From NCBI GenBank assembly GCA_013205415.1, contig JABMMY010000131.1, positions 1 through 8,254 of the forward strand: a stretch of DNA of 8,254 bases, written 5' to 3'. The first letter of the stretch is position 1, and each line of letters starts with the position of its first letter. The stretch comes from Deltaproteobacteria bacterium. GTDB taxonomy: Bacteria > Bdellovibrionota > FAC87 > UBA2466. Below, in pieces: positions 1 through 5,967 of the stretch. The notes under the pieces were generated by a model, which saw only the letters and a program-made list of their open reading frames with translations, searched no databases and had not been told where the DNA came from. Made by a program: the position numbers and the translations under genes.

Positions 1-172
1 ATAACCTTTTAAACTGAAAAACTTATCAATGGCTCTTTCAATCTGGTCGAACTAACAAAAAACCTCTACGAAACTTAAAAACTCTTAAAAAAATACACCT
101 TAGGTAGATAACTCATAGTTTTAATTCGAAGAAGCCTCCGTCCCCGTTTGGAGGAGTCCCCGTTTGGAGGAT
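1..172. other. Non-coding left flank with low-complexity AT-rich DNA
   Basis: No convincing open reading frame is visible on either strand. The first 130 bases are AT-rich with several short A-runs and no clear hairpin plus T-tract. The last 40 bases switch abruptly to GC-rich sequence, the repeat annotated separately, and abut the stop codon of the yecM-like gene. The stretch is probably the 3' untranslated flank of the minus-strand operon. Confidence 0.5.
135..171. repeat. Duplicated 16-bp REP-like repeat (AAACGGGGAC family)
   Basis: The unit gtccccgtttggagga occurs twice head to tail at 140-155 and 156-171 with no mismatch. The preceding CCTCC (135-139) can pair with either GGAGG (150-154 or 166-170), giving a short hairpin whose loop is the GTCCCCGTTT core. 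The 15-mer cctccgtccccgttt at 135-149 recurs exactly at 6921-6935 and 6954-6968 inside the hydrolase gene, so this is a dispersed element and not a local accident. It starts two bases beyond the yecM-like stop codon, the usual position for REP-type elements. It could also help stabilise or end the minus-strand transcript, although no T-tract follows the hairpin on that strand. Confidence 0.7.
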
Positions 173-688
173 TTATGGGTTTTCTAGGGCAATGATGGTT
201 GATAATGGGAGGTGGTGGAATTTGACTCGGCCACTGTACAATCCAATCACTAGCTCGTCATTCAACGCTTTAGTCACATATTTCTTTTGGTACCGAAGGT
301 GAGGATATTTATTTTTGAAGGCTTCGAAACTTTCCTGAATTACTATCTCAACATGGTCCCATCCCGTTTTTACCGCTTTTCCTGCTTTCGGAGATGGCAC
401 CTCTAGCGCCTCTATTTGAAATCTATCCACTCTCAAAGGAGAATCAAAAATAAAGGTTGCAATAGGACGGCCACTCACCTCCGCTTCAGTAAGCAATACA
501 CCCTCAAGACCTGGAATTTTTTTGTTAATTAAACTTCTCTTTATCTGAGAATACTCTTCTACCGTACCCGTTTCGTAACAAATATGATCAACGACAAAAG
601 TGGAAAGATCCACTCCCTCTTCTAATAATTCCTTTAATAGAACCTGTGCAAAAATAGTGGCCTGCTCTCTATTAAGAGTCAGCACCAC
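173..688 (-). CDS. yecM: YecM-like VOC-superfamily protein
   Basis: This 171-residue protein resembles E. coli YecM, a vicinal-oxygen-chelate fold protein thought to bind metal but with no established reaction. Signature segments are VDHICYE near residue 33, GRPI at 73-76, the WDHVEI strand at 110-115 and the KFHHLP segment near 156. His35 and His112 are the likely metal ligands by comparison with the fold. There is no signal peptide, so it should be cytoplasmic. It is the last gene of the minus-strand operon. Its GTG start lies two bases after the stop of the mlaC-like gene, which suggests translational coupling. A second GTG follows immediately and AAAGG sits very close, so the exact start is uncertain by one or a few codons. 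Family assignment is fairly secure; function is unknown. Confidence 0.8.
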   Translation of the reverse strand: MVLTLNREQATIFAQVLLKELLEEGVDLSTFVVDHICYETGTVEEYSQIKRSLINKKIPGLEGVLLTEAEVSGRPIATFIFDSPLRVDRFQIEALEVPSPKAGKAVKTGWDHVEIVIQESFEAFKNKYPHLRYQKKYVTKALNDELVIGLYSGRVKFHHLPLSTIIALENP

Positions 689-690
689 CT

Positions 691-1317
691 TTAACTTTTC
701 TTGGGTTTAGAGGGCTCTTCAATAAGCTCGTCTCTACGTTTTCGTAGTTTTTCTAGGAGTGTCGCAAAATTTCCGTCCTTTAAAAATGCATCTATCTGCT
801 CACTAATATTAGTCGAATATCTAATATCCTCATACGAGATGTCATAGATCATCCATTGGTTACCTTTTTTAGAAAAGTAATACTCGAGTAATACAGCATC
901 CCCCTTAACAGAAAACTTAGTCGGAATTTTAGCCGTACCTCCATTAATCTCAATATTCTCAAATTTATATTTAGTACTACTGTCCCAGAATTTATCAAGG
1001 CGAGTATAGGCAGACTTCACCACCACCTCTTTTAAAAGAGCTGTGAACTCGGCAAGGTTCTTCCCTGCATTTTTCTTCACATATTTAGGACCCAAACACA
1101 TCTTTGCAATCTTATCCCAGTCCATCGACCTTTCAATCGCCAGTCGGGCCTTTTCCTTTTCCTCTCCCACAGCATTTACTTTTCTAGAGGCTGCAAAGAG
1201 ATTCTCTAGCTGACTAGTAATTTCCCTTGAGACAATCTTGTCTTCGCCACTTAAAGGAAGACCCAAAAGCAGCCCTGAAACAAGAGTGAAAAATATAAAT
1301 TTTATGTGGATTTTCAT
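691..1317 (-). CDS. mlaC: MlaC/Ttg2D-family periplasmic phospholipid-binding protein
   Basis: This 208-residue protein matches the MlaC family in length (E. coli MlaC is about 211) and pattern. A signal peptide of about 24 residues has a hydrophobic core IKFIFFTLVSGLLLGLPL and no lipobox cysteine. The helical start includes MDWDKIAKMCLG and AEFTALLKEVV. A beta section carries YYFSKKGNQWMIYDISYEDI, and the end resembles the family's terminal helix (LLEKLRKRRDEL). MlaC shuttles phospholipid between outer-membrane MlaA and the inner-membrane MlaFEDB ABC complex. None of those partners is present here, so it is an orphan in this window. It lies 30 bp after waaF and immediately before the yecM-like gene, so the three are probably co-transcribed. 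The ATG at 1315-1317 puts the signal peptide directly at the N terminus; no strong ribosome binding site is seen. Confidence 0.8.
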   Translation of the reverse strand: MKIHIKFIFFTLVSGLLLGLPLSGEDKIVSREITSQLENLFAASRKVNAVGEEKEKARLAIERSMDWDKIAKMCLGPKYVKKNAGKNLAEFTALLKEVVVKSAYTRLDKFWDSSTKYKFENIEINGGTAKIPTKFSVKGDAVLLEYYFSKKGNQWMIYDISYEDIRYSTNISEQIDAFLKDGNFATLLEKLRKRRDELIEEPSKPKKS

Positions 1318-1347
1318 TCGCGCATCATACTCAAAAGCTATGAGAAC

Positions 1348-2343
1348 TCAAAGAGGAAGAATTGCTTTTACTCTAGAAATAACTTTATCCAATGAAATAG
1401 ATAGCAAACAGGCTTGATAACCGTACTTTTCATGGCAGTAGGCCTTCTCACAGGGGTGGCAAGCAAGCCCCACAGGGGTCTCTAAATACACTTCATCCCC
1501 TAAAGGCCGTATGTATGCAGGGTCTCCAGGGCCAAAAATAACGACCGTGGGAACCCCCGCCTCGGTCCCAGCCAAGTGGGCCACGCCAGAATCATTAGCT
1601 ACCACCACAGCACTACTCCTACAGAGGGCAATTAACTCTACTAAAGAGGTTCTCCCTATCCAATCTTTAACATGGGTCAGTTTGAGCCTTTCTATTTCAG
1701 CATGCCAATAGCTCTCTGTAAAAGAGCCCACTATTGCAATTTCATAATCGGTGTAGGTCTTAGCTAATTCAGATATTAGCGCTCCAAAATAGGGCCAAAC
1801 TCTCAGCGCAATAGAGGCTCCAGGCGCTAGAACAATTCGTTTATCTCTAGTCTCTGTGTTTACTTTGCCCCCCCCTTTTTTTCCAGATAACGCCCATTGC
1901 TTTCCTGTAATAAAATTCAATAGGTCTAGATAAATTTCCGATTTGTGCTTATTCCCCCTGATACCTTTCCACTTAATCGAATCGGTAAAAAAAAGACCAC
2001 TTCCACCCTGGGCAAAACCTACTCTCAATGGAATTTTTGCAGCCCTTAAAAGCAATGAACTTGAAAGACTCGATGTCAGAGAAAGGGCCAGATCATATTT
2101 TTCTTTTTCCAATTCTTTCGCAAATAAAAAGAAGGTGGCTCCAAGCCCTTTGATATTTTTGGGTAGTATCTTTTTTGCTTGCGAAAATGACGAATCATCA
2201 AAGGTGCTTAAAGCTTCACTGGATAAAAAATGGATCTCAGATTGGGGATAGGCCTTCACTAAAGAGGAATAAAAGGGCTGCGCCATCACATGGTCGCCTA
2301 TCCAATTAGGGGTTCTCACTAAAATTTTATGATTCTTAGGCAC
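1348..2343 (-). CDS. waaF: Lipopolysaccharide heptosyltransferase II (glycosyltransferase family 9)
   Basis: This enzyme is expected to transfer L-glycero-D-manno-heptose from the ADP-sugar to the first inner-core heptose of LPS, at the cytoplasmic face of the inner membrane. The 331-residue protein has the GT-B layout. The N-terminal motif NWIGD is at 13-17, the APGAS turn at 173-177, and the C-terminal nucleotide-sugar motif NDSGVAHLAG at 250-259 followed by FGPGDP at 270-275. The terminal Cys cluster CHPC...C...C (295, 298, 303, 312) is typical of WaaF relatives. The start is GTG with GGAG just upstream. The linker between the two domains (residues 153-160) is encoded by an A7G8 run, a possible slippage site. 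It is the first gene of the minus-strand operon. The family is secure; heptosyltransferase II versus another GT9 heptosyltransferase is a strong inference. Confidence 0.88.
   Translation of the reverse strand: MPKNHKILVRTPNWIGDHVMAQPFYSSLVKAYPQSEIHFLSSEALSTFDDSSFSQAKKILPKNIKGLGATFFLFAKELEKEKYDLALSLTSSLSSSLLLRAAKIPLRVGFAQGGSGLFFTDSIKWKGIRGNKHKSEIYLDLLNFITGKQWALSGKKGGGKVNTETRDKRIVLAPGASIALRVWPYFGALISELAKTYTDYEIAIVGSFTESYWHAEIERLKLTHVKDWIGRTSLVELIALCRSSAVVVANDSGVAHLAGTEAGVPTVVIFGPGDPAYIRPLGDEVYLETPVGLACHPCEKAYCHEKYGYQACLLSISLDKVISRVKAILPL
1868..1882 (-). repeat. A7G8 homopolymer tract inside waaF
   Basis: On the plus strand eight C residues (1868-1875) are followed by seven T residues (1876-1882). 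Read on the coding strand this is AAAAAAAGGGGGGGG, encoding the KKGGG part of SGKKGGGK at residues 153-160, between the two glycosyltransferase domains. Gain or loss of one base would frameshift the gene before the sugar-nucleotide-binding domain. Poly-G tracts of this length are known contingency switches in surface-structure genes of other bacteria; that this one switches is inference. Confidence 0.6.
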
Positions 2344-2350
2344 TCTCTCC

Positions 2351-2379
2351 GGTATAAAAGATGTCTGTAATCAATTCAA
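2351..2379 (-). promoter_or_regulatory. Possible sigma-70-type promoter for waaF
   Basis: On the minus strand TTGAAT (2374-2379) and TATACC (2351-2356) are separated by 17 bases, each matching four of six consensus positions. Transcription would start almost at the GTG of waaF, giving a nearly leaderless message, which sits poorly with the GGAG seen just before the start. The true promoter may therefore lie elsewhere in the divergent region 2344-2432. Confidence 0.25.
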
Positions 2380-2432
2380 TGAGTTAAATTTTCATTGCAA
2401 GAAGGGCTAAATTTATAGCAGAATTCGCCTCT

Positions 2433-2906
2433 ATGAAATATCTTCAAACCCATGTGTTCCCACTGACAATCGACTTTGATTTACTAGATGCAGGTAATGT
2501 CGTTCATCATCCCAATTATTTAGTGCTATGTGAAAGGGCAAGGTCTAAAGCCTTAGATGATGTTAATTATAGCCATGGACAGCTTTTAAAGGAACAAACC
2601 TCCTTTGTTTTAACCGAAACTCACTCTAAATATTTAAAACCTGCACTCTTAGGACAAAAGCTTTCTGTCCTAACCAAAACACTAAATTTCTCCAGAGTCT
2701 CGATTACTTTAGAACAACAATTAGTTTCCCCAAATCCTAATTTCAAAAATATTTCTGGTTACTTAGAAAAGCTACCGGAAGATTTTATTGAACACTCACT
2801 TTTTTGGATTGAAATGCAATTGGTCTGTGTGAAATTACAACCCATCAAAGCGCAGGCCATTCCTCAACTATTAATAGAAAGACTTCACCTTAAAAAACAT
2901 GATTGA
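2433..2906 (+). CDS. YbgC-like acyl-CoA thioesterase (4HBT hotdog fold)
   Basis: This 157-residue protein belongs to the 4-hydroxybenzoyl-CoA thioesterase/YbgC hotdog family, which hydrolyses acyl-CoA thioesters in the cytoplasm. The segment from about residue 14 (DFDLLDAGNVVHHPNYL...ERAR) aligns with the YbgC pattern DTDAGGVVYHxxYxxxxERAR. Asp19 is the expected catalytic residue. The end VCVKLQPIKAQAIPQLL also matches YbgC. The protein is about 20 residues longer than YbgC (134), mainly from extra sequence around 98-125 before the last strand. It begins an apparent plus-strand operon and overlaps the next gene by 8 nt. The ATG at 2433 has no evident Shine-Dalgarno sequence. No tol-pal genes, the usual YbgC neighbours, are nearby, so the native substrate is unknown. 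Confidence 0.82.
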   Translation: MKYLQTHVFPLTIDFDLLDAGNVVHHPNYLVLCERARSKALDDVNYSHGQLLKEQTSFVLTETHSKYLKPALLGQKLSVLTKTLNFSRVSITLEQQLVSPNPNFKNISGYLEKLPEDFIEHSLFWIEMQLVCVKLQPIKAQAIPQLLIERLHLKKHD

Positions 2907-3594
2907 GATTTCAATTATTTCATCAAGAGAACGAAGGTTAGGTTTTTTTTTAAGCCTTGCTTTGGGATTAACTTTAGCCACTACCCTGTTACCAGGAATT
3001 CATTCACTCTATTTAAATTTACTTAGGTTTTTACCTTTGACCTCACCCGCGGCATCAAAGCTACTAGAGATGAGTCTTTTCGGATTTGTTGCAGCTCTGT
3101 TTTTTCTATCTATTCCCAAAAAAGCTAGATTACCAGATTGTGGTTTAGAAACTATTCGAAGTCTGCTTCCTAGTTTTATTCTTCCTGTTTTGATCGCCCT
3201 TATTTTTGGCTGCGTTTTAAGAAATAATTTTTTTGTATCTAGTCAAAATAGAATTCAAGATCTCTTCTGGTTTTCTATATGTATTCCTATTGGGGAGGAA
3301 TTACTTTTCAGGGGATGGCTTTGGGCTATTTTTAGAAGCCTATTTAAAAAAAGATTCTTCACACTCACCAATCCCTTGCCTGCCGAACTAGTCTTTACCT
3401 CTATATCTTTTTCGGTCTGGCACTTGCAAAACTACTCCCAGGTTTCAGTGCCTTTCTTACTATTCCAATTACTGTATACCTTTGTAACAGGCCTGTGGCT
3501 GGGCTATCTACGCTGGAGAACAGGGAATATCAGCAGCTCTGCGCTGGCTCACACTTTGATTAATTTAGCTGCAAGCCTCCCTACTTTATTGTGA
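2899..3594 (+). CDS. CPBP-family glutamic intramembrane endopeptidase
   Basis: This 231-residue multi-pass membrane protein is a CPBP (CAAX-protease/Abi) family peptidase. All three family motifs are present: EELLFR (Glu133, Glu134, Arg138), FSVWH (Phe171, His175) and HTLIN (His218, Asn222). Hydrophobic segments lie near residues 15-31, 57-71, 90-106, 121-131 and 185-203. The family cleaves substrates within the inner membrane; relatives act in prenyl-protein maturation, bacteriocin immunity and, as myxosortases, C-terminal sorting-signal processing. The first codons overlap the end of the thioesterase gene (ATGATTGA), and the pilin-like gene follows after 11 nt, so the three are likely co-translated. 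A T9 run lies near the 5' end (2943-2951). Family is secure; the substrate is unknown, with the neighbouring pilin an untested possibility. Confidence 0.88.
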   Translation: MIEISIISSRERRLGFFLSLALGLTLATTLLPGIHSLYLNLLRFLPLTSPAASKLLEMSLFGFVAALFFLSIPKKARLPDCGLETIRSLLPSFILPVLIALIFGCVLRNNFFVSSQNRIQDLFWFSICIPIGEELLFRGWLWAIFRSLFKKRFFTLTNPLPAELVFTSISFSVWHLQNYSQVSVPFLLFQLLYTFVTGLWLGYLRWRTGNISSSALAHTLINLAASLPTLL

Positions 3595-3605
3595 TAAAAT
3601 AAGGG

Positions 3606-3791
3606 ATGAAGAAAAATAAAGGCCAGGCCGTAATCGAATACATCATGCTTGTAGTTATGATTGCCGTCACAGTGGCCGTCGCTATTCGAAATACCAATGT
3701 TGAAATTTATCGCCTCTGGACCGGCTTGGCCCGCCAGGTAGCTAAGCCCTGTGCTACCTGTGACATGCCCGCGGCACCCGACTTTAAATAG
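3606..3791 (+). CDS. Class III signal peptide / Flp-like mini-pilin
   Basis: This 61-residue protein has the architecture of a prepilin with a class III (archaellin/Flp-like) signal. A short basic leader MKKNKG ends in Gly6, followed by Gln7 and the hydrophobic stretch AVIEYIMLVVMIAVTVAVAI. Glu11 falls at +5 of the mature protein, as in type IV-like pilins. Prepilin peptidase would be expected to cut between Gly6 and Gln7. The mature chain is only about 55 residues, with an unusual CATC pair (Cys49, Cys52) near the C terminus that could form a disulfide or bind metal. It lies 11 nt after the CPBP gene. AAGGG abuts the ATG, so translational coupling may matter more than the ribosome binding site. 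No Tad/Flp assembly genes are in the window; it may be a structural subunit or a minor pseudopilin. Confidence 0.72.
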   Translation: MKKNKGQAVIEYIMLVVMIAVTVAVAIRNTNVEIYRLWTGLARQVAKPCATCDMPAAPDFK

Positions 3792-3923
3792 TCCTGCACA
3801 ATAGATGTATTCCGCCGTTGGGCTCTAGTATTTTCCAGCCACCTACTTAAATTCAAAATCCAATAGATCGGTTTTTTTATCTATTTCTCCTCGGTAATCA
3901 CAAAAAAAAAACATCCTGTCTAC

Positions 3924-3951
3924 GCTGACTCTAAGTGTGCAGCCCTTTTTT
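3924..3951 (+). terminator. Weak candidate terminator of the thioesterase-protease-pilin operon
   Basis: GCTG and CAGC flank a 12-base interval and are followed by CC and six T residues. The stem is only four base pairs, so this is a weak intrinsic terminator at best. No better hairpin plus T-tract was found between the pilin stop codon and the next gene. Confidence 0.2.
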
Positions 3952-4088
3952 GTCGCTTTCTATACTAGCTAAATATTTGAATTAAAAATTTAAGAAACTT
4001 AAGGGTTTATAAGTGGCTCTGTAGATCTCTATGTACAGGTGTCATATTTTTTCATGGGTTATTAAGGGATTTTACCTTGAGGAATTAT

Positions 4089-4104
4089 TGGAACAGTCTG
4101 TGCA
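4089..4104 (+). promoter_or_regulatory. Possible sigma-54 (-24/-12) promoter
   Basis: TGGAACAGTCTGTGCA has the invariant GG (4090-4091) and GC (4102-4103) at the spacing required for RpoN promoters, against the consensus TGGCACG-N4-TTGCA. Three other consensus positions differ. It would start transcription near 4115, about 90 bp before the ATG of the secreted protein gene. Sigma-54 promoters need an activator site upstream; the non-coding region has room for one, but none was identified. Confidence 0.3.
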
Positions 4105-4160
4105 TTTCAATCTACCATCAAGTTGTATGTTGGCTGTTGTACTCTAGTAGTTTTATTTTT

Positions 4161-4181
4161 TTCGACTCAATTGAAGTCGAA
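4161..4181. repeat. Inverted repeat in the leader of the secreted protein gene
   Basis: TTCGACT (4161-4167) and AGTCGAA (4175-4181) form a perfect 7-bp inverted repeat around CAATTGA, which is itself nearly self-complementary. It ends 12 bases before the Shine-Dalgarno sequence. The T-rich run lies before and not after the hairpin, so it is not a plus-strand intrinsic terminator. An operator or a leader hairpin affecting mRNA stability or translation is more likely. Confidence 0.5.
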
Positions 4182-4193
4182 TCTAAGTATTGT

Positions 4194-4198
4194 GAGGA
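4194..4198 (+). promoter_or_regulatory. Ribosome binding site of the secreted Gly/Cys-rich protein gene
   Basis: GAGGA lies eight bases before the ATG at 4207. It is among the best-placed ribosome binding sites in the window and fixes this start over the out-of-frame ATG at 4200. Confidence 0.6.
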
Positions 4199-4206
4199 TA
4201 TGAACT

Positions 4207-5931
4207 ATGTTTAAGAACAATAGTAAGAATTTGATTATTTCCGGACTCTTTGCCATGACCCTAGGCAATAATTTTGTATTGGGTGATGAACCACACGCGA
4301 GTAAGGCTGGCTCCGATGCGACCACCAGTAGAAAAGAAAACTCGTTTCCAGAGTACGATGTTTTAATTAAGAGGTTTGAAGAGTTAGCGTCAAAGGCTTC
4401 TGAGGACACCGTGACACCTGCGTTAAAGGACAAATTAATTACCGTCTCGCCGTCAAAACAGCAATTAACTGAAGGTGCTGAAATTTTAAAACGGATCAAG
4501 TGGTATCGCGAACAAATTGCGGCTACCTGCGCAACTTCAGATACCAGTTCGAAATTGTTAGGTGAGTTTATTGATAGCTGTATCTCTAAGGGAGTCATCT
4601 CTACCGCTGTAACTGCGGATACAAAACCCATCTCAATAAACGCGGCAAAAATAGCCGAATGTAAATCTGAAATTAATTCTTACTTTAAAGAAAAAAATAA
4701 AATTGCTAATACTGGTCATACCCAAGGTTGCACCACCGGTTTTTGCGGCACGGTATCTGAAAAAAGCTTTCCTATCGATTCCGAGATTAATACCAAGCTC
4801 TCAAAACTTTTTGATTTTTTTGGATCTTCTATTGAAGATTTGAAGGTTGAAATGGGGGACCTCTCCACAAAAATGATTGAAGAGGTAAAGAAAGTGTCCC
4901 AGGCTAATCTCTGTTTAGTTGAAGAACCCAAAGTAGTGGTCCCAGTTCTTCCTAAGCCGGTGCCTACTCAAGCAACCCAAGCAACCCAGGCAACTCAACC
5001 TGCCCAACCTACTCAACAGCCTCAAGTTCAAAATCCTGGCGGTTATCAGGCCCCTCCAGCAGGATATAATGGTGGAACCTATAATCCTGGCGCCGGAAAA
5101 CGCCCCTATGTAAAAGATAATTTCAAAGATTATGGAGATAACAATAATACCCCTTTGTACATTCCCAATATGAACTATCCCAAAGGAAGTCATTATCAGC
5201 CAAGCAATAATAACTTTCCTCAAGCTAATCCCCCTCAGCGAAGAGGGCGAAACTGCGGTGGTGGTGGGTGTGGTGGAATCGCACAAGCTCCTATTATTCA
5301 AAGAGGCGGGTTTCCTGGTGGGTTTGGTTTAGGATTGGGTTTTAGTAATTATAGTTATAATGGAGGCGGCTATCCGATGGGCTATGGTGGATACGGTGGA
5401 ATGCCCGGCTACGGTGGCGGAGGAATTGGCCCCGGTTATGTGACCCCTTATTATCCAATTGGAATCTCACCCTGCCCCCAATTAATTAATCCCTGTGGTG
5501 GCGGATGTAATGGTGGGTGTGGTGGATGTGGTACCGGTATGGGAGGCTTGATCACTCCTTGTGGTGGCAACAATATGGGGTTTAATCCTTTTAATCAATT
5601 TCCTGGACGAGGATTTTTTCCTAGAGTTCCTCCATTCGTAGGTCCCGGCTTTAACCCTTTCTTTAATCCTATAAATAATATTCCAGGAAGAATTTTTCTT
5701 CCAAGAGGACCGGGCTCTCCTTGGACCCCTCAAAATCCCACAGGACCGACTCAGCCAGTAATCCCTGGACAACCTGGATTCCCTGGGCAACCTGGATTCC
5801 CTGGACAACCTGGAATCCCTGGAATTCCTGAGCAACCTGGAACTCCTGGGCAACCTGGAGCTCCTAACTATAATCCTAATACCAATACGGTTCCAACGGC
5901 TCCTATTCGGATCACGTTACCGAGAAATTAG
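4207..5931 (+). CDS. Secreted multi-region Gly/Pro/Cys-rich protein with collagen-like tail, unknown function
   Basis: I do not recognise a named family. The 574-residue product has an N-terminal signal peptide (about 1-26, ending FVLG before DEPH). Residues 30-240 are a normal-composition, largely helical part with six cysteines (108, 125, 152, 175, 180, 236). Residues 241-275 are a Pro/Gln/Thr linker with an ATQ triplet repeat. Residues 276-345 are rich in Asn, Tyr and Pro. Residues 346-460 are Gly/Cys-rich with eight more cysteines (350, 355, 423, 430, 434, 438, 441, 452), including CNGGCGGC. Residues 460-515 are rich in Asn, Pro and Phe. Residues 519-553 are collagen-like Gly-X-Pro triplets. 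No C-terminal membrane anchor or sorting signal is visible. A surface, matrix or adhesive structural role is inferred from composition. It has its own leader and a strong terminator, so it is probably monocistronic. Confidence 0.75.
   Translation: MFKNNSKNLIISGLFAMTLGNNFVLGDEPHASKAGSDATTSRKENSFPEYDVLIKRFEELASKASEDTVTPALKDKLITVSPSKQQLTEGAEILKRIKWYREQIAATCATSDTSSKLLGEFIDSCISKGVISTAVTADTKPISINAAKIAECKSEINSYFKEKNKIANTGHTQGCTTGFCGTVSEKSFPIDSEINTKLSKLFDFFGSSIEDLKVEMGDLSTKMIEEVKKVSQANLCLVEEPKVVVPVLPKPVPTQATQATQATQPAQPTQQPQVQNPGGYQAPPAGYNGGTYNPGAGKRPYVKDNFKDYGDNNNTPLYIPNMNYPKGSHYQPSNNNFPQANPPQRRGRNCGGGGCGGIAQAPIIQRGGFPGGFGLGLGFSNYSYNGGGYPMGYGGYGGMPGYGGGGIGPGYVTPYYPIGISPCPQLINPCGGGCNGGCGGCGTGMGGLITPCGGNNMGFNPFNQFPGRGFFPRVPPFVGPGFNPFFNPINNIPGRIFLPRGPGSPWTPQNPTGPTQPVIPGQPGFPGQPGFPGQPGIPGIPEQPGTPGQPGAPNYNPNTNTVPTAPIRITLPRN
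4966..4997 (+). repeat. 9-bp tandem repeat encoding Thr-Gln-Ala
   Basis: About three and a half copies of a 9-bp unit (act/acc caa/cag gca) encode TQATQATQATQ, from residue 254. It lies in the linker between the Cys-containing N-terminal part and the low-complexity part of the secreted protein. The differing third codon positions show the repeat is not newly made. Confidence 0.6.
5761..5866 (+). repeat. 18-bp tandem repeat encoding collagen-like Gly-X-Pro triplets
   Basis: The units are variants of cctggacaacctggattc and encode GQPGFP. The protein has eleven consecutive triplets from residue 521 to 553, with Gly at every first position except Glu542, where GAG replaces a Gly codon. Pro occupies the third position throughout. 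The first three units are nearly identical at DNA level and the later ones drift, which suggests recent expansion at one end. Copy number may vary between strains. Confidence 0.75.
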
Positions 5932-5967
5932 TGGTGTTGAACCTTATCTGAGTTATAAAAGTTTAGA

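Larger units (their letters stand above)
3792..4206. other. 415-bp non-coding region upstream of the secreted Gly/Cys-rich protein gene
   Basis: No ORF with coding character was found here. It contains an A10 run (3902-3911), an inverted repeat AATAGAT/ATCTATT (3862-3868 and 3879-3885), a weak GCTG/CAGC hairpin before a T6 run (about 3924-3951), a possible sigma-54 promoter (4089-4104) and a palindrome (4161-4181). The first part probably ends the upstream operon and the second part drives the downstream gene. The length leaves room for a regulated promoter or a small RNA, for which there is no direct evidence. Confidence 0.5.

Noticed and set aside
1511..2251. Plus-strand ORFs within waaF (1511-1711 and 1943-2251)
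   Set aside because: They are antisense to a gene with clear GT9 motifs throughout its length, and neither has a domain or a convincing start.
2943..2951. T9 run near the 5' end of the CPBP gene as a phase-variation tract
   Set aside because: It encodes Phe-Phe-Leu in a membrane helix of an AT-rich gene, where T-runs are expected. It is less striking than the A7G8 tract, although slippage is not excluded.
3862..3885. AATAGAT/ATCTATT inverted repeat as a terminator
   Set aside because: The T-run lies in the loop and not after the stem, so it does not form an intrinsic terminator on the plus strand, and the stem is AT-only apart from one pair.
4167..5301. Other minus-strand ORFs opposite the secreted protein gene (4167-4631, 4716-4931, 4915-5301)
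   Set aside because: All lie antisense to the 574-residue gene, which has a signal peptide, a good ribosome binding site and a strong terminator. The antisense products show no recognisable domains.
5482..5853. Minus-strand ORF with an Arg/Ser/Leu-rich repetitive protein
   Set aside because: It is the antisense of the Gly/Pro codon-rich part of the secreted protein. GC-biased repeats on the coding strand remove stop codons on the other strand, and it has no start context or family match.
5875..5931. Myxosortase or LPXTG-like sorting signal at the end of the secreted protein, as a target of the nearby CPBP protease
   Set aside because: The C terminus (PTAPIRITLPRN) lacks a hydrophobic helix and basic tail, so no tripartite sorting signal is present.
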